Made by a program: the position numbers and the translations under genes. A stretch of 64,000 nucleotides of DNA, taken from Centrapalus pauciflorus. Lineage: Eukaryota > Streptophyta > Magnoliopsida > Asterales > Asteraceae. The notes beneath the pieces are model-generated. The model saw nothing but the letters and a program-made list of their open reading frames with translations, was not told where the DNA came from and ran no database searches. Of this stretch, positions 22,632 through 33,550 are shown one piece after another. The DNA is taken from assembly GCA_020465985.1 (NCBI GenBank), contig JAANYP010003720.1, positions 62,001 through 126,000 of the forward strand, written 5' to 3'. The number at the start of each line of letters is the position of its first letter. The first letter of the stretch is position 1.

Positions 22632-23773
22632 TAGAGCTTGATTTGAAATTCTTCCTCTGTCTGATCACTCCAATCAAACACATTGTCTTCTTGAGAGACA
22701 AGTGCTTGTGATGATGAAGCCTGATTAGTCTGCTGAGGCCTTGATGACTGTTGACCTTGAGATCTGCATTCTCTAGCAAAGTGACCAAGTTTGTGACATT
22801 TAAAACACTCAACTTTTGACTTATCAAAAGCTGGTTTGCCTTCTGCTCTGGTTGGAAAGGTGGTTCTACCAGTTCTTTTCAGAAACCTTTTGGCCCTCAT
22901 GGTCAGCATTGCATGTTGCCATTTCAGATCCATCTCTTCTAGATCATCTGGATGAATCTGTTCTAGATCTTCAGCATTTAGAGCAAACAGTCCATCATTA
23001 GCAACAAAGGCCTCATAGTGAGCTTCAGTAAAGTTACCATCACCACCTGAAAAGGAATCACTGCAATTAGATTTTTCAGATGACAGAAGAGCAGTATTGT
23101 GATTATAAGAAAGAGATTTCTTTTTAGTGTCAATCTCAGTCTCAAACACTCTCAGACTGTTGTGCAGATCATCCAGTTCTATTTCATCAAGAGTGTCTTT
23201 TGTTCTCCATTGAGCAGCATAAACTGTCCATTCCTCTCCAAGAGATCTAAGAAACTTTCTGTTGACCTCATCTTGATCCAGGCTGACTTTTGCACTTTCC
23301 AATTCACTTATCAGTTTGTTGAACCTGTAAAAGATTTGAGTAAGGTTTTCATTCTTGCCACCAGAAAAGTTCTCATACTGCTGTTTCAAAAGATCCTTTT
23401 GATTTCTCTTGGTACTGGCATTACCAGCAAATCTTTTCTCTAAAGCAATCCAAAGAGAATGAGCAGTATAAAACTTTTTGAAATGATATTGATAAGCATT
23501 AGGAATGGCTATTTGTAGAAGTGTAAGAGCTTTTACTTCATTCATTCTAGCCTTTCTTTCAAGTTCATTTTTTGGAGGAGTTTTGATGGGTTTGCCCTCA
23601 GCATCAAGTTCAGGATCAACTATAGGAGGAAATTCAACAGCTTCCCATATGGCATAATCAATGAATTGAATATGCTGTTGAATCCTGAGTTTCCACATCT
23701 CAAACTCAGTGGGCTTGAGCATAGGCACTTTGAGTCCTTGCCCAGATCCACTACTGCTATTATCAAGTTCCAT
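22631..23773 (-). CDS. Copia-A Gag
   Basis: 380 residues from ATG at 23773, only 76 bases inside the 5' LTR. The first 230 residues are the UBN2/Copia Gag type with FEMWKLRIQQHI, a LTLLQIAIPN segment and TLDEIELDDLHNSLRVFE. A CysX2CysX4HisX4Cys knuckle (CFKCHKLGHFAREC, 22807-22766, residues about 323-336) follows, then a Gln/Ser-rich tail. Gag forms the particle and binds the RNA. The frame is uninterrupted. Confidence 0.9.
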   Translation of the reverse strand: MELDNSSSGSGQGLKVPMLKPTEFEMWKLRIQQHIQFIDYAIWEAVEFPPIVDPELDAEGKPIKTPPKNELERKARMNEVKALTLLQIAIPNAYQYHFKKFYTAHSLWIALEKRFAGNASTKRNQKDLLKQQYENFSGGKNENLTQIFYRFNKLISELESAKVSLDQDEVNRKFLRSLGEEWTVYAAQWRTKDTLDEIELDDLHNSLRVFETEIDTKKKSLSYNHNTALLSSEKSNCSDSFSGGDGNFTEAHYEAFVANDGLFALNAEDLEQIHPDDLEEMDLKWQHAMLTMRAKRFLKRTGRTTFPTRAEGKPAFDKSKVECFKCHKLGHFARECRSQGQQSSRPQQTNQASSSQALVSQEDNVFDWSDQTEEEFQIKL

Positions 23774-23834
23774 TGCAGAAAATTAAAATTGTTAAAAGAA
23801 AGCTTTCGACTTTGAAAAACAAAGAACGACCTGT

Positions 23835-23847
23835 GGCTCTGATACCA
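23835..23847 (-). other. Copia-A primer-binding site
   Basis: TGGTATCAGAGCC on the minus strand, two bases inside the 5' LTR, complementary to initiator Met tRNA as in most plant Copia elements. Confidence 0.9.
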
Positions 23848-23849
23848 CT

Positions 23850-24512
23850 TGTCAGGATCTGAACTTAACTACCTAAGATTAACTGATTTGAATTGATCAG
23901 AGTGTAAACCAATAATCTTGTATTAAATCAAATCCAATTAAGAAGTTTGCGGAATAACACTTAATTATTTTAATAAAAGCTTTCAGAATCAATATCAAAT
24001 AAATATAACTGAATAAACAAAATTGCTTGTATTGTTGAACAGAATGATTACAATCACCTCTAATCTGTTTGATTAGACGAAGAACACAAATTGTTCTTAG
24101 GGTTTTACAACCTTAGAGGTTTATGAAAACTTAAACAAAAGCAATTACAACCTTGAATGTGCAGAAAACTTGATTACAATAGAAAAACCTATTCTATGTA
24201 TTTATAATGCTTTCTGATTTGTTTCCTTGAAGGACTCTGACTTCTCTGATAGTAGATATGCTGGAATCTTCGTGTAAATATCTTTTCCTGAATATCAGCA
24301 CTTTCTGTTTATGAAACTGTTGAGCAGCTTGAATCACTTAGCAGCTTGAGCAGAGCAGCTTGAGTGAAATTACTCTGGCAGCATGAACTTTTATACTAGC
24401 AGCTCGAACTTCTTCAGCTAACAGCATGAACTTTGTACTTACACAGAAATTCTATAAACAGTTTGAGAAGTCTAACTAACAGTTTGAACTATACTTAGGA
24501 TATTTCCCAACA
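23850..24512 (-). repeat. Copia-A 5' LTR
   Basis: Pairs with 3706-4369. The AGCAGCTTGA-type motif cluster is at 24322-24495. Confidence 0.95.
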
Positions 24513-24517
24513 CACCT

Positions 24518-24836
24518 GTTTGTTACTTTATTGAGAACTTTCTTAATGATTCATTCTTTAGATTATTGGCTTTTATTTTAATGTTAAACTTACAAATATA
24601 TAACAGTTTTTATAAATACAAATATACTATGAATACATGGATATGATTTGTTTCTGTTGCTAATATATGATTAGAATATGACTAGATGAAGTCTCCCTGT
24701 GCAAATGATCATATACAAATTTTAGGTTTTAGAAATGTTTTTGATTTGATTTATTTTCTTCAATATCCGTATGAACAACATGAAAAAACTTTAATATGAT
24801 ATTTTTCTGATTTGGCTTATTATCTCAGCCGGTTTT

Positions 24837-24916
<80 letters not shown>

Positions 24917-25200
24917 GTGTTCATCGGATTTATTAGACATATTTGCATATATATTAGAGAGATTAAAGTGTTACATTATAGCGATTAGAGAGTGTGTGTG
25001 TGTGTGTGTATATACATATACATATATATATATATATTCTCCATGGTCATCACCAAATATTAACAACACATACATAGAAAATAAATAGAAAGCATATGTT
25101 ATCGAATGCCAACAATACATAATAAATAAAAAGAAAGAAGTCATAAAACGATCATCATTAAAAGTTAATACAACACATTCCAAAAAACATAATAGTACTA
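24518..25200. other. AT-rich noncoding stretch between two retrotransposons
   Basis: Part of the old Helitron layer by position. Holds a (TA)n tract at 24841-24913 and a (TG)n/(TA)n tract at about 24988-25037. No coding segment recognised. Confidence 0.7.
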
Positions 25201-26018
25201 ATTAATGTTTAATAGTCAATGCAAATTTTTCATCCCAACAGAAGTTTAATTTGACGTGCTTCCGGAATCACTGGTTCGAACTTGATATTGGTGAACTCCT
25301 TGGAAATCAAAATATTCACTGAAAAAACAAATGTAACATAACTTATTATAAAAGTTATATAGCATTATATACTTGTATTCAAATGATAAATAAACAATCT
25401 AAAGAGATTATAGAGTGTAAAAAAATAACTTACTTGTATTCAAATTATAAAGTTTAACCCGAGATGCGTATATGATGGATTTTTGTACTATTGCTCCGAA
25501 AAATCTTACTTGGCGTGTTTCAGGCGTGTCAAAGAACCTCGCCTTTATTATCTGGGCCTTAAAATTAATTTAAAAAAATTATCTACAAATATATTCTACA
25601 TACACGATATGTAATAATAATTCTCATGCATAAATATACTTACGTTCCGTCTTTTAAAAATACTTCAAAATAACTATAGTATCCAAAATTGCTTCTCGTA
25701 AACCCGTTTGCCCGTGATGATTTTTCCAACAATGTCTAAAAAAGAAGTAACGGTATTAAAATTTAAGTGAAATTTAGATTTTTTTTTCAAATGAAATAAA
25801 ATAAGAGCTTCAATGAAAAACATAAATGTACCTATCAACATAAATCGAGTGGTTTGTCCTCTGCAAGTGCTCTTATTGAAGATGTCAATGGATATAAGAC
25901 AAAGTCATTCTGAATATCGTCGGTCAATCTTGTTAGCTTTGTATTTTTGCTAATTCGAATCTCCCATTCATTACGAAGAAAACTAAAACCTTCATGCCTA
26001 GGGTATTCGTAATAGTTA
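25201..26018 (-). pseudogene. RPA-like single-strand DNA-binding protein exons (Helitron partner), part 2
   Basis: Minus-strand exon-like blocks: 26018-25853 (NEWEIRISKNTKLTRL, then a VLYPL stretch), 25735-25650, 25560-25442 and 25330-25240, where NILISKEFTNIKFEPVIPEA has the Asn/Ile-Pro-Glu ending typical of plant RPA1-like proteins. Donors (GTAAGT near 25440 and 25650) and acceptors are present. RPA-like genes travel with plant Helitrons and bind single-stranded DNA. The start of the protein is at 46202-46520, cut off by Copia-B. Stops remain in places, so it is probably dead. Confidence 0.55.
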
Positions 26019-26023
26019 AATTC

Positions 26024-26369
26024 TGTTAGACATTTAATTTCGATCATGTGGACTTATTTTGTAATAATTATTTACTTAGTATTTAGTCTTGTATTTAGTT
26101 TCCTTGTAATTTATTTCCATGTAAAAGTCTAGGGACCAAAGGTGTCAAAGTCTCATAGTTAATTAAATGAGGCTACTTTATAGCTCCTAGGGTTTCACAT
26201 TGTAATACACGGTTGATATTGAATACAAACACTGCAGCCGCCATTTGGCATTCTCTCTCAATATTCATATTGTCTTCTTCATCATTTCTCAATTATTGAG
26301 CTTGTTTCTTCTTGGGATTTGATAAAGAATCATAAAGGTGCTGAAATAGAAAGGGAATACAACATTACA
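26024..26369 (+). repeat. Copia-B 5' LTR
   Basis: TGTTAGACAT to ACATTACA. Pairs with 45863-46196; the extra 12 bases are a local duplication of TAGTATTTAGT at about 26079-26100. Confidence 0.95.
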
Positions 26370-26371
26370 GC

Positions 26372-26384
26372 TGGTATCAAAGCT
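26372..26384 (+). other. Copia-B primer-binding site
   Basis: TGGTATCAAAGCT two bases after the LTR; initiator-Met tRNA type with one change from the usual TGGTATCAGAGC. Confidence 0.85.
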
Positions 26385-27558
26385 AAAAAGGTGGATTTCA
26401 ACTTCAAAGATTCGGATTCTGCTGGGTTTTTCTTATGTTCTTCGAGTTCTTCACCATTTCTATCGGTTAGATCCATTTCTTCCTCTGTTTTCTGCGTTTT
26501 TTATGTTATTACTGTCATATAATTACCATAATATCACCCTCTACTGATTTCGAGCTTATTAAGTTCCATCTATCCATCAAAATCTTTCATAATCGGTAGT
26601 TTATAAAAAGTTTAAAAATATGGGTTTTAGTGGGTTTTTGTTTGTTTTTTACTGATTTTTAAGTGTTTTGGTATATTTTAAAACATCAAAAGTGTTTAAA
26701 ATAGTTTCCCAATCGTTTAGAAACATTTTTAGGCTTTAAATCTGCTAAAATCGACATCTACACTGTTCTGCCTTAGAATATCTGCTTAAAACCTGCTGTA
26801 ATTCGGACCCTTAACTGTAGCATTTCGGACCATCTTAGATCCCAATTCGGACTCATTTCGGACCATCTCAAACCCTAGTTCGGACCTCATTTCGGTCCAC
26901 TTCGGACCAGACATAGGTGTATTTCGGACCACCCTGTGCCTATTTCGGACCCGAATTCGGTCCCATCCGAACTTCGGACCATCCGAAGTTCAGATCAGGC
27001 ATTCCCATTTTCATATTTTGGACTTGTGCTTTAATTTTAAATTCTGACTTCGGACCTTTTTCCATTTCGGACTCCACCGAATCCGGACCATCCAAATTCG
27101 GTCCCAGTTCCTGGACTATTCCCTAAGTTTCAGTCCGAACCACCCACTGTTCACCCGAATTCGGACCATCCGAATTCGGTTCCTATTACATCCAAACTAC
27201 AAACTGCTCATCTGAAGTACCCCTGTTTCCATCAACCCGAAGTCAACACTGTTCACCCGAATCCGGTTAATCCGAATTCGGTTCATCAGACTTCAAATCA
27301 TCCGAATTAGGTCCCTCCCTTGTCCGAACCAGGTCTTCATCCGAATTCGGCCCCGTCCATAATTGGTCCTATCCGAACCACAGGTTCATCTGAATTCGGT
27401 CCCTAGTCCGAATTGCTGCTTATCCGAATTCGGCTTAATCCGAACTCAGCTCATTCAACCGAACTTGTACAATGCAGTGTACTGTTCTTCTGCAGTACAG
27501 CCCATCCGTTTCAAGTTTCCACCTTCAAGATCTTATCTGTTAAATCAGCACCCCAATC
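26385..27558 (+). repeat. Copia-B untranslated leader with CCGAATTCGG array
   Basis: A 1.17-kb leader without a credible ORF. From about 26792 to 27466 it holds several dozen spaced variants of ATCCGAATTCGGACC, many with the exact palindrome CCGAATTCGG or CGAATTCG. A U-rich stretch precedes the array and a CTTCTGCAG acceptor-like site (27487-27495) follows it, so the array could lie in a leader intron, as in the downstream array; this is inference. The usual Copia leader is far shorter. Confidence 0.75.
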
Positions 27559-28254
27559 ATGTCTCGTGAAGCTCTCGTACTCGGATCTGAGAATAGACCA
27601 CCGGTTCTCTATCCTGACGAGTATGAACAATGGAAATCCCGGTTCCTAAAATTTGTAGGAATGCAACCGCTTGGAAACCATATGCTTCAGTTCTTCTCTG
27701 ATGGCCCCATGATCTACTATCAGGAAATGGTAGCCAGACCCGAGGCTGACTCCCCTGTCCTAGCTTCTAAGGTTGATAGAGAACCCGCTAATGACGCCGA
27801 GATAGACAGGCAGCATGCCGATAAGAGGGCGGAATATTTGATCTATCAGGCCCTCCACACTGACATCTTGGTTGGCGTAGACAGCAAAATGTCTGCCAAA
27901 GAAATGTGGGACGAATTGGAAGTCCAAATGCTGGTGGCAGATCTCGATGATCGCGCTAAGATAGAAGAAGCGAAGGCTGAGTTTACAGAATTCCGAGCCA
28001 AAGACGGGGAATCTCTACAGGCTACGTTCACAAGGTTTTGTGCAGTACTGAATGAATTAAACAAACTGCACATAAAAAAGGACAGGGATGAGATAAACAT
28101 CCAGTTCTTTGCTGCCTTAGCCCCCGAGTGGCAGATTGCATGCCGGGCCACAAAACGCGTCCTGAATATTATTGAGGTATCTATCAATGTCGTCTTCAAA
28201 GAGCTGAAAAAGTATCAAGGGGATGTGGATCAACAGAAACTGATGGAAAATTAA
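27559..28254 (+). pseudogene. Copia-B Gag, N-terminal domain
   Basis: 231 residues from ATG at 27559 (MSREALVLGSEN), with YPDEYEQWKSRFLKFV near the start and a MSAKEMWDELEVQML segment, the Copia Gag fold. It ends at TAA 28252-28254, but the same frame stays open for another 60 codons, so the stop is probably a later mutation; a TAG at 28435-28437 and a frameshift follow. Confidence 0.8.
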
Positions 28255-30983
28255 CTCGCATCTTTGCTGCTATCTGCCAACACTGGAATGAAACCCAATG
28301 ATTCACTAGCCTTGATTTCCAACACGAATATTCCCACTCCATCCATTGCACAAGGTTCATCGTCGTCTCAGTACAGGTATGCTTCTCCTCCACGTGAGGT
28401 AATTGATGTGGAAGAGGCCACTATTAAGGAAAAATAGCCTTGTGGACCAATCGTCTCCAACAACGACGTTTTTCCACCAAGACTAACAAACAACTCCGCT
28501 ATGACACCGGTCCGCGGAGGTACTCAGATGACCGCAGGGATGAACGACGCGATGATTATCGCCGGGATGATTATCGAAGAGACGACAGGGATGAGAGAAG
28601 GTATGATGATAGACGCGACTATCGAGATGATCGCCGGTATGAAGGGCGAGACGATAGGCGTGATGATCGCCGGGATGACAGGAGAGACAATGAGCGTAGG
28701 GACAGAAGGAGAGATGATAGCCGAGATCATCGCCGCGCCGACAAGAGGCCGGCTGAAAGACGGGATGAAAGGCCGAGAGCCGATGAACCAAAAGCCGCCG
28801 AGGAGCGTCTCTGTTACAAATGTGGAATACCGGGCCACTTTGCTTAGGAGTGCAACAATAAGTTTGATAGAGACGTAGGCTACTACGAGAGAAAGTTGGA
28901 GGCTGCAAAGAAAAGGACCGGCGCAATGGCCCTCGTCGCCCAGGAAGATTACTGGGATGCTGAAGATACCAACGAGGAAGATGATAAGGGTAAAAATTGC
29001 TATATGGTTGATCGTCTAGGGTTGGATCACTGTGCCACTTCCACTGCTTCTAGTTCAGACCATGTTGCTGAGGGGGAGACAATGAAAAATCCACCAGCAT
29101 GTCTAATGGCCACAATCGACAATCCCGAATGCTCATCATCCGGTTCAGAGACAAATGAGGTATATTTGTGTTACATTCCAGAACATGTAAATAATTTATC
29201 TGTAAATAATGAATGTACATTGCACACACATATTCTTGATCTACAAGCTAGGTTAAATGCTGAAACTACAAAGTGTGTACAGGTTGAACATCTAGCTGAA
29301 ACTTTAAAAGAGTCGTCTGAATTATATCAATCAAAGTGGTTAACTAATCACAATGTTATAAACAGATGTTAATCGAAAAAGTAGATGTTCAGGACAGGAA
29401 TATATATCTTGAATCGTGTATGGATAGGTTATTAAAAGAAAAACTCTCGTTAAAAGAAGAAAATTCTATACTTTCAAAACAATTAGATACAGTAAATATG
29501 GAAAATATAGACAGTTTAGAAAAATATAAAATGATTGAAGAAGAAAGGATAAGTTTGTACTCATGAATAAAGACCCTTGACGATGCATTTTTAAAAAGGG
29601 GTCAAACAGAACAAACTATTCACTTATATCAGCCCAAAGAAACTAGGTTTTACCATTCTAAACAAGGAATCGGTTTTAAAAATCCTAAATATTTGGAAAA
29701 GGCCCAAAAAGTTTTACCTTTATTTTATGACATGAACTATATGGGAGCTGGGCTTAAATCTTTCTTTTTTTAGTCATCAAAAGAAGTTTTAAACCAAGAG
29801 AATGAGAAACGTGTTGAACATAAAGAAAAAGAAATTTCTTTTCAATATGAAGAACTTAACGAGAGTTATCCATCTAGAGTACCCACTTTAGAGGAAGACT
29901 ACTTGTCAAGTTATTCAGAAGCTGAATTGAAAACAGAAACTGTAAAACGAATTCCTCAACTTTATATTCCTACAAAAGTTCTTCAACATCAAATTAATGT
30001 TTTAGAAAGGGAATTGAAGTCGTCTCAAAAGAAAGCTCTAGATCTTCAAGATGCTCTTCTTAAGAGCGAAGAAAAATTGGTAAATCAAACTTTTCAACAA
30101 ACTGTGGAATTAACTGTCTACAGAGAAAATTTTGACATCGTTTCTCAAAAGTTGAAGGATTTTTCAAAAGAACAAACAGTTTCTGATTCCATCAAAATTC
30201 CATATGTGTCAGCAAATAAAGGTAAGGCTAAAGCTGAAACTTCTTCTTTCATTTATAAAGGTGAGTGCTCAAAATCGTTTAAAAATGAGGTTTCTAAAAA
30301 GACTCAGATCCAATCCAAGTCTTTTAAGAAACCCACTCACCAACAAAAAGAAAATTGTGTCAAGTCTAAATCTTCCTTGTTTACTGACTCTAATCGTTTT
30401 GTTCCTACAGGTTATGTAAGAAGAGTCCCTAAAACCACCATGCAGGATTTTTCAAGTTTTTTTTTGAAGAAGGCTATAATGCCAAGTGAATTTGTTACTA
30501 GAGATAATATGTCTGTAATCTCTAAAGACAATGTGTGTAACAATGTGTGTAAAGATGTATCGAATTCTGTTGCTTGTTTAAAGTACTCTTTCGGTGAATT
30601 ATTTAATCTATGTCCAACTCATTATAGACGACAGGTTCCTGAAATGAATGATTTCGTGCCATACCCTGTTAAAAGAATTCGGAAAAAAAAAAACAAAAAA
30701 TGTTGCATCATCAGCCTCAAATAAAATTGAAACTTGTCCGTTGCTGAGGCCCAAAACCAAAGCAAAGGTCAAAAAGGTCTCAAAAATTCAAGCACCGAAG
30801 GCAATTTCATCGCCTAAGGTTCCAAAGCCCAATAAATCCAATCTTCAATGGATTCCAACGGGTTATGCATCCGGACCACACATAAATGCTAAATGGGTTC
30901 CAAAAACTGCACATGTGCCATATACATCTGGAACTCCTAACAAAAAGGGACCCATATTGAGATGGGTACCCAAAGTTGTGTGA
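28255..30983 (+). pseudogene. Copia-B Gag C-terminal part: Arg-Asp repeat, zinc knuckle, coiled coil, linker
   Basis: Frame 28440-29372 begins with about 70 residues almost wholly of Arg, Asp and Tyr (DDRRDDRRDD-type), then CYKCGIPGHFA, a TAG at 28845-28847 and EC, completing a CCHC knuckle. Next come coiled-coil segments (29366-29566 and about 29970-30170) and a Lys/Ser-rich linker. Stops lie at 29564-29566 and about 29772. At 30682-30700 a run of A residues separates two frames, so the break there is a homopolymer frameshift; WIPTGYASG and WVPK repeats close the linker. Confidence 0.7.
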
Positions 30984-32133
30984 TCTTTATGCAGATGGTT
31001 CTTGGTTACTTCTGATCAAGACCCGTTCTTCAATGAAATGGCTTCTAGTTACCATAGACAAGGACCCGTTCTTTTGCTTGTCGGTTGTGCTTAAACTGAC
31101 ATGTTTGGCTTCTGTGCACACAGCTCAGGACCCGGTCTTAACTCATCATGTTTTCTGAACATATCGGTTCAGAACACTGTTTGCTTGTAAATAAACGATG
31201 GATGTGTTTGAATGCATATAGTTTTTCATTACCACTTCCAGCGCACCTCCTTTCCATGCTACTTCTTTCTTTTCCACTTCATGACCAGGAATTATAGGTC
31301 GGCCATTCTCGGCATCTTCACTGTTGCCCCTCTTCTCAAAGCCCTTATGAATTTATTTGCTTTTCATGATGAATCCATTTGGTATATGGATTCGGGTTGC
31401 TCCAAGCATATGACGGGAAAAAGAGAATTGCTGTCCAACGTAGTTGAATAGTATTGTGGAACGGTAAAATTCCGGAATAACCATCAGGCTCATATTAGAG
31501 GATACGGGGACTTATTTCTAAATAATCTAGTCATCAAGGACGTTGACTATGTTGAGGGATTATCACATAATCTATTTAGCATAGGACAACTCTATGACAA
31601 AGGACTAGAGGTAACGTTTAGAGCTAAGAACTGCAGTGTGAGGAGTATGGATGGAAAAGAAATTAAATCTGGTTCCCGAAACTCTAACCTTTACACCATT
31701 GACGTAGCCAAGCTCATAGTAAAGGATAGCATTTGCCTCTTATCAAAAGCCTCTTCAAAAAACTATTGGTTGTGGCATCGAAGGTTATCCCACTTGAACT
31801 TTGACAATATCAACAAGCTGGCTGCGAAACAACTGGTCAAAGGTCTCCCTGAATTGCGTTATGAAAAGGACCATCTTTGTGGAGTTTGTGAGAAAGGAAA
31901 GATGAAACGATCATCTCACAAACCAAAGCCCGACCATCAACGAAAAGAGTATATGAGTTACTTCACATGGATTAATGCGGACCGATGCGGACACAGAGCA
32001 TAAACGGGAAGCGATAAGTGTTGGTGATCGTTGATGACTATTCACGATATACCTGGGTAAGGTTCTAGCGATCCAAGGATGCGACAACTCAAGAAATCAT
32101 AGATTTTATAAAGAGTGTCGAGACCCAACAGCA
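30984..32133 (+). pseudogene. Copia-B protease and integrase N-terminal part
   Basis: Protease active site DSGCSKHMTGKRE lies near 31388. The frame breaks at 31449 and restarts. LWHRRLSHLNF and the zinc-binding CGVCEKGKMK follow (31770-31905), then a shifted frame with VIVDDYSRYTW (about 32028-32060), holding the first catalytic Asp region, and a TAG at about 32069. Solo LTR b cuts the integrase core just before the second catalytic Asp. The frame on both sides of that insert agrees. Confidence 0.8.
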
Positions 32134-32757
32134 GCTATTGTAACAACCTAGCTTTTTACCCAACTTTAATTTTAGTACTAGAGTTAATAATGTAATTTTA
32201 TTACATTATTTGATTTATAATTTAACTAAGTAATGAAATTAGTTAATTAAATTATATAATTGTTTCAAAGCATTTAGATGAAAAAAATTAAAAGAGATGC
32301 AAAATAACAAAAGTGTGAGGGGTTAAATAGAATAATTATTAAAATTTCATATATAAAAACAAGAAATGAGCATTTATGCTCATTAATCACCATTCAAGAA
32401 AATTAGACACTCTCTCTCTTCATTCTCACTCTACCTACGGCTTCCTCAAGAAATTATCAAGAATTCCTTAATTCTTGTATTAATTGAAGATTCAAGACCA
32501 AAGAAGGTTACAAGCAACATCAATCAACAAGAAACTACAAAGATTTAAGGTAATACTTGATTTAATTTCGAAATATTATGAGTTTGGTTTGGTTTTGATA
32601 AAAACCGAAAGCAAAGATTTAAAACACGAAATTTGTCGTTGCATGTTGAAAATTTCGATAGATAATCATGTATTTAAGTATATAAAAGTGACAGAAACAA
32701 AAATTGTAGATTAGATCGTCCAAATTAAGTAAAAATCTGAGTTTTTGTGAAAATTTA

Positions 32758-33125
32758 GGGTGCGTTTAGTTAACGAAAACTAGTCATTTTTCAATTTCAG
32801 TTTTCAAGTTATAGTTTTTAGAAAAAAACAAGGGTTTCCATAAAAAGTGATAACTTGTTTAGATGATGGAGTTTTAGTTTTAAGAAAAATAAGATGGGTG
32901 ATTATAAAATAAAAAAAATATGATAGGTGATGGAAAAGTAAGAGAGAGAAAGAGAGTATTATAAAGAAATAGGTTAGGTAGTAGAAAAATAAGAGAGAGA
33001 ATATGAAAAGTGGTATTTTAAAAAGTGAAATGAAAATTTATGAAATTGTTGTTAAGTAAACAAGTTTTCATTTTTGTTGAAAAATGAGATGGAAATTTTG
33101 AAAATATTCGGAACTAAACGCACCC
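32758..33125. mobile_element. Tourist-like MITE (PIF/Harbinger type)
   Basis: 368 bp with inverted ends GGGTGCGTTTAGTT (32758-32771) and AACTAAACGCACCC (33112-33125), flanked by TTA at 32755-32757 and 33126-33128. A TWA target duplication with GGG ends is the PIF/Harbinger hallmark. Solo LTR a has the empty site at about 6160 (AAAATTAGTGTTCTTG), which fixes the insertion point. The interior is AT-rich and noncoding. Confidence 0.92.
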
Positions 33126-33339
33126 TTATGTTCTTGACAAAAAGAAAGGATTTTGGACGATTTTGATTTAATAATGATGTTTATGATAGGAAAAATTGTA
33201 TAAAAACAACACAAATATGATAATATAACATTAAATTACATTGCATGTTATTAAAATCGGTTTTACTGAATTTTGGTGAAAATTCCGTATAAATAAAGTT
33301 AGAACACCAAGAACATTTTCTGGAAAAAATTATAAGTAA

Positions 33340-33550
33340 TGAATCCGAATTCGGATATGATGCACAGTTCGGGTCCTAATTCGGATGCTCCAATCTCGGA
33401 TGCTTGTTTCAGATGGAAGATTGAACCGAACTCGGACGGTCCCAATTCGGACGGCCCGGTCCGGATGCCCAATTCGGATGTGCTGTTCGGATGGTCTGAA
33501 TCCGGATGCCCAGGTTCGGATGGTCCGGATTCGAATAATCAATTCGGATG
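33340..33550 (+). repeat. CCGAATTCGG/TTCGGATG array in solo LTR b
   Basis: About 15 variants of CCGAATTCGGATG with irregular spacing, at the same place in the LTR as in copies a and c but with different motif number and filler. Confidence 0.85.

Larger units (their letters stand above)
3706..24512 (-). mobile_element. Copia-A: Sirevirus-like Copia retrotransposon with nested insertions
   Basis: Complete LTR-to-LTR element on the minus strand. CACCT at 3701-3705 is repeated at 24513-24517, a perfect 5-bp target duplication. The two LTRs are 664 and 663 bp and by eye differ at about 15 sites, roughly 2 percent. Order on the minus strand: 5' LTR, tRNA-iMet-type primer site, gag with zinc knuckle, coiled coil, second zinc knuckle, protease, integrase, RT, RNase H, accessory ORF, polypurine tract, 3' LTR. 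Without its three inserts it is about 10.6 kb. Frameshifts and stop codons in pol mean it is not autonomous. Confidence 0.93.

Noticed and set aside
24841..24913. Long (TA)n tract as a replication origin or cruciform element
   Set aside because: Simple microsatellite; similar tracts at 1211, 6688, 12141 and 13236 vary in length and show no associated signal.
26792..27466. CRISPR-like array of short repeats and spacers
   Set aside because: Repeat spelling and spacing are irregular, the core is about 10 bases, and the DNA is plant retrotransposon leader.
28483..28926. Minus-strand and other-frame ORFs across the Arg-Asp tract
   Set aside because: Mirror frames of a biased repeat; the Arg-Asp frame leads into the zinc knuckle and is the real one.
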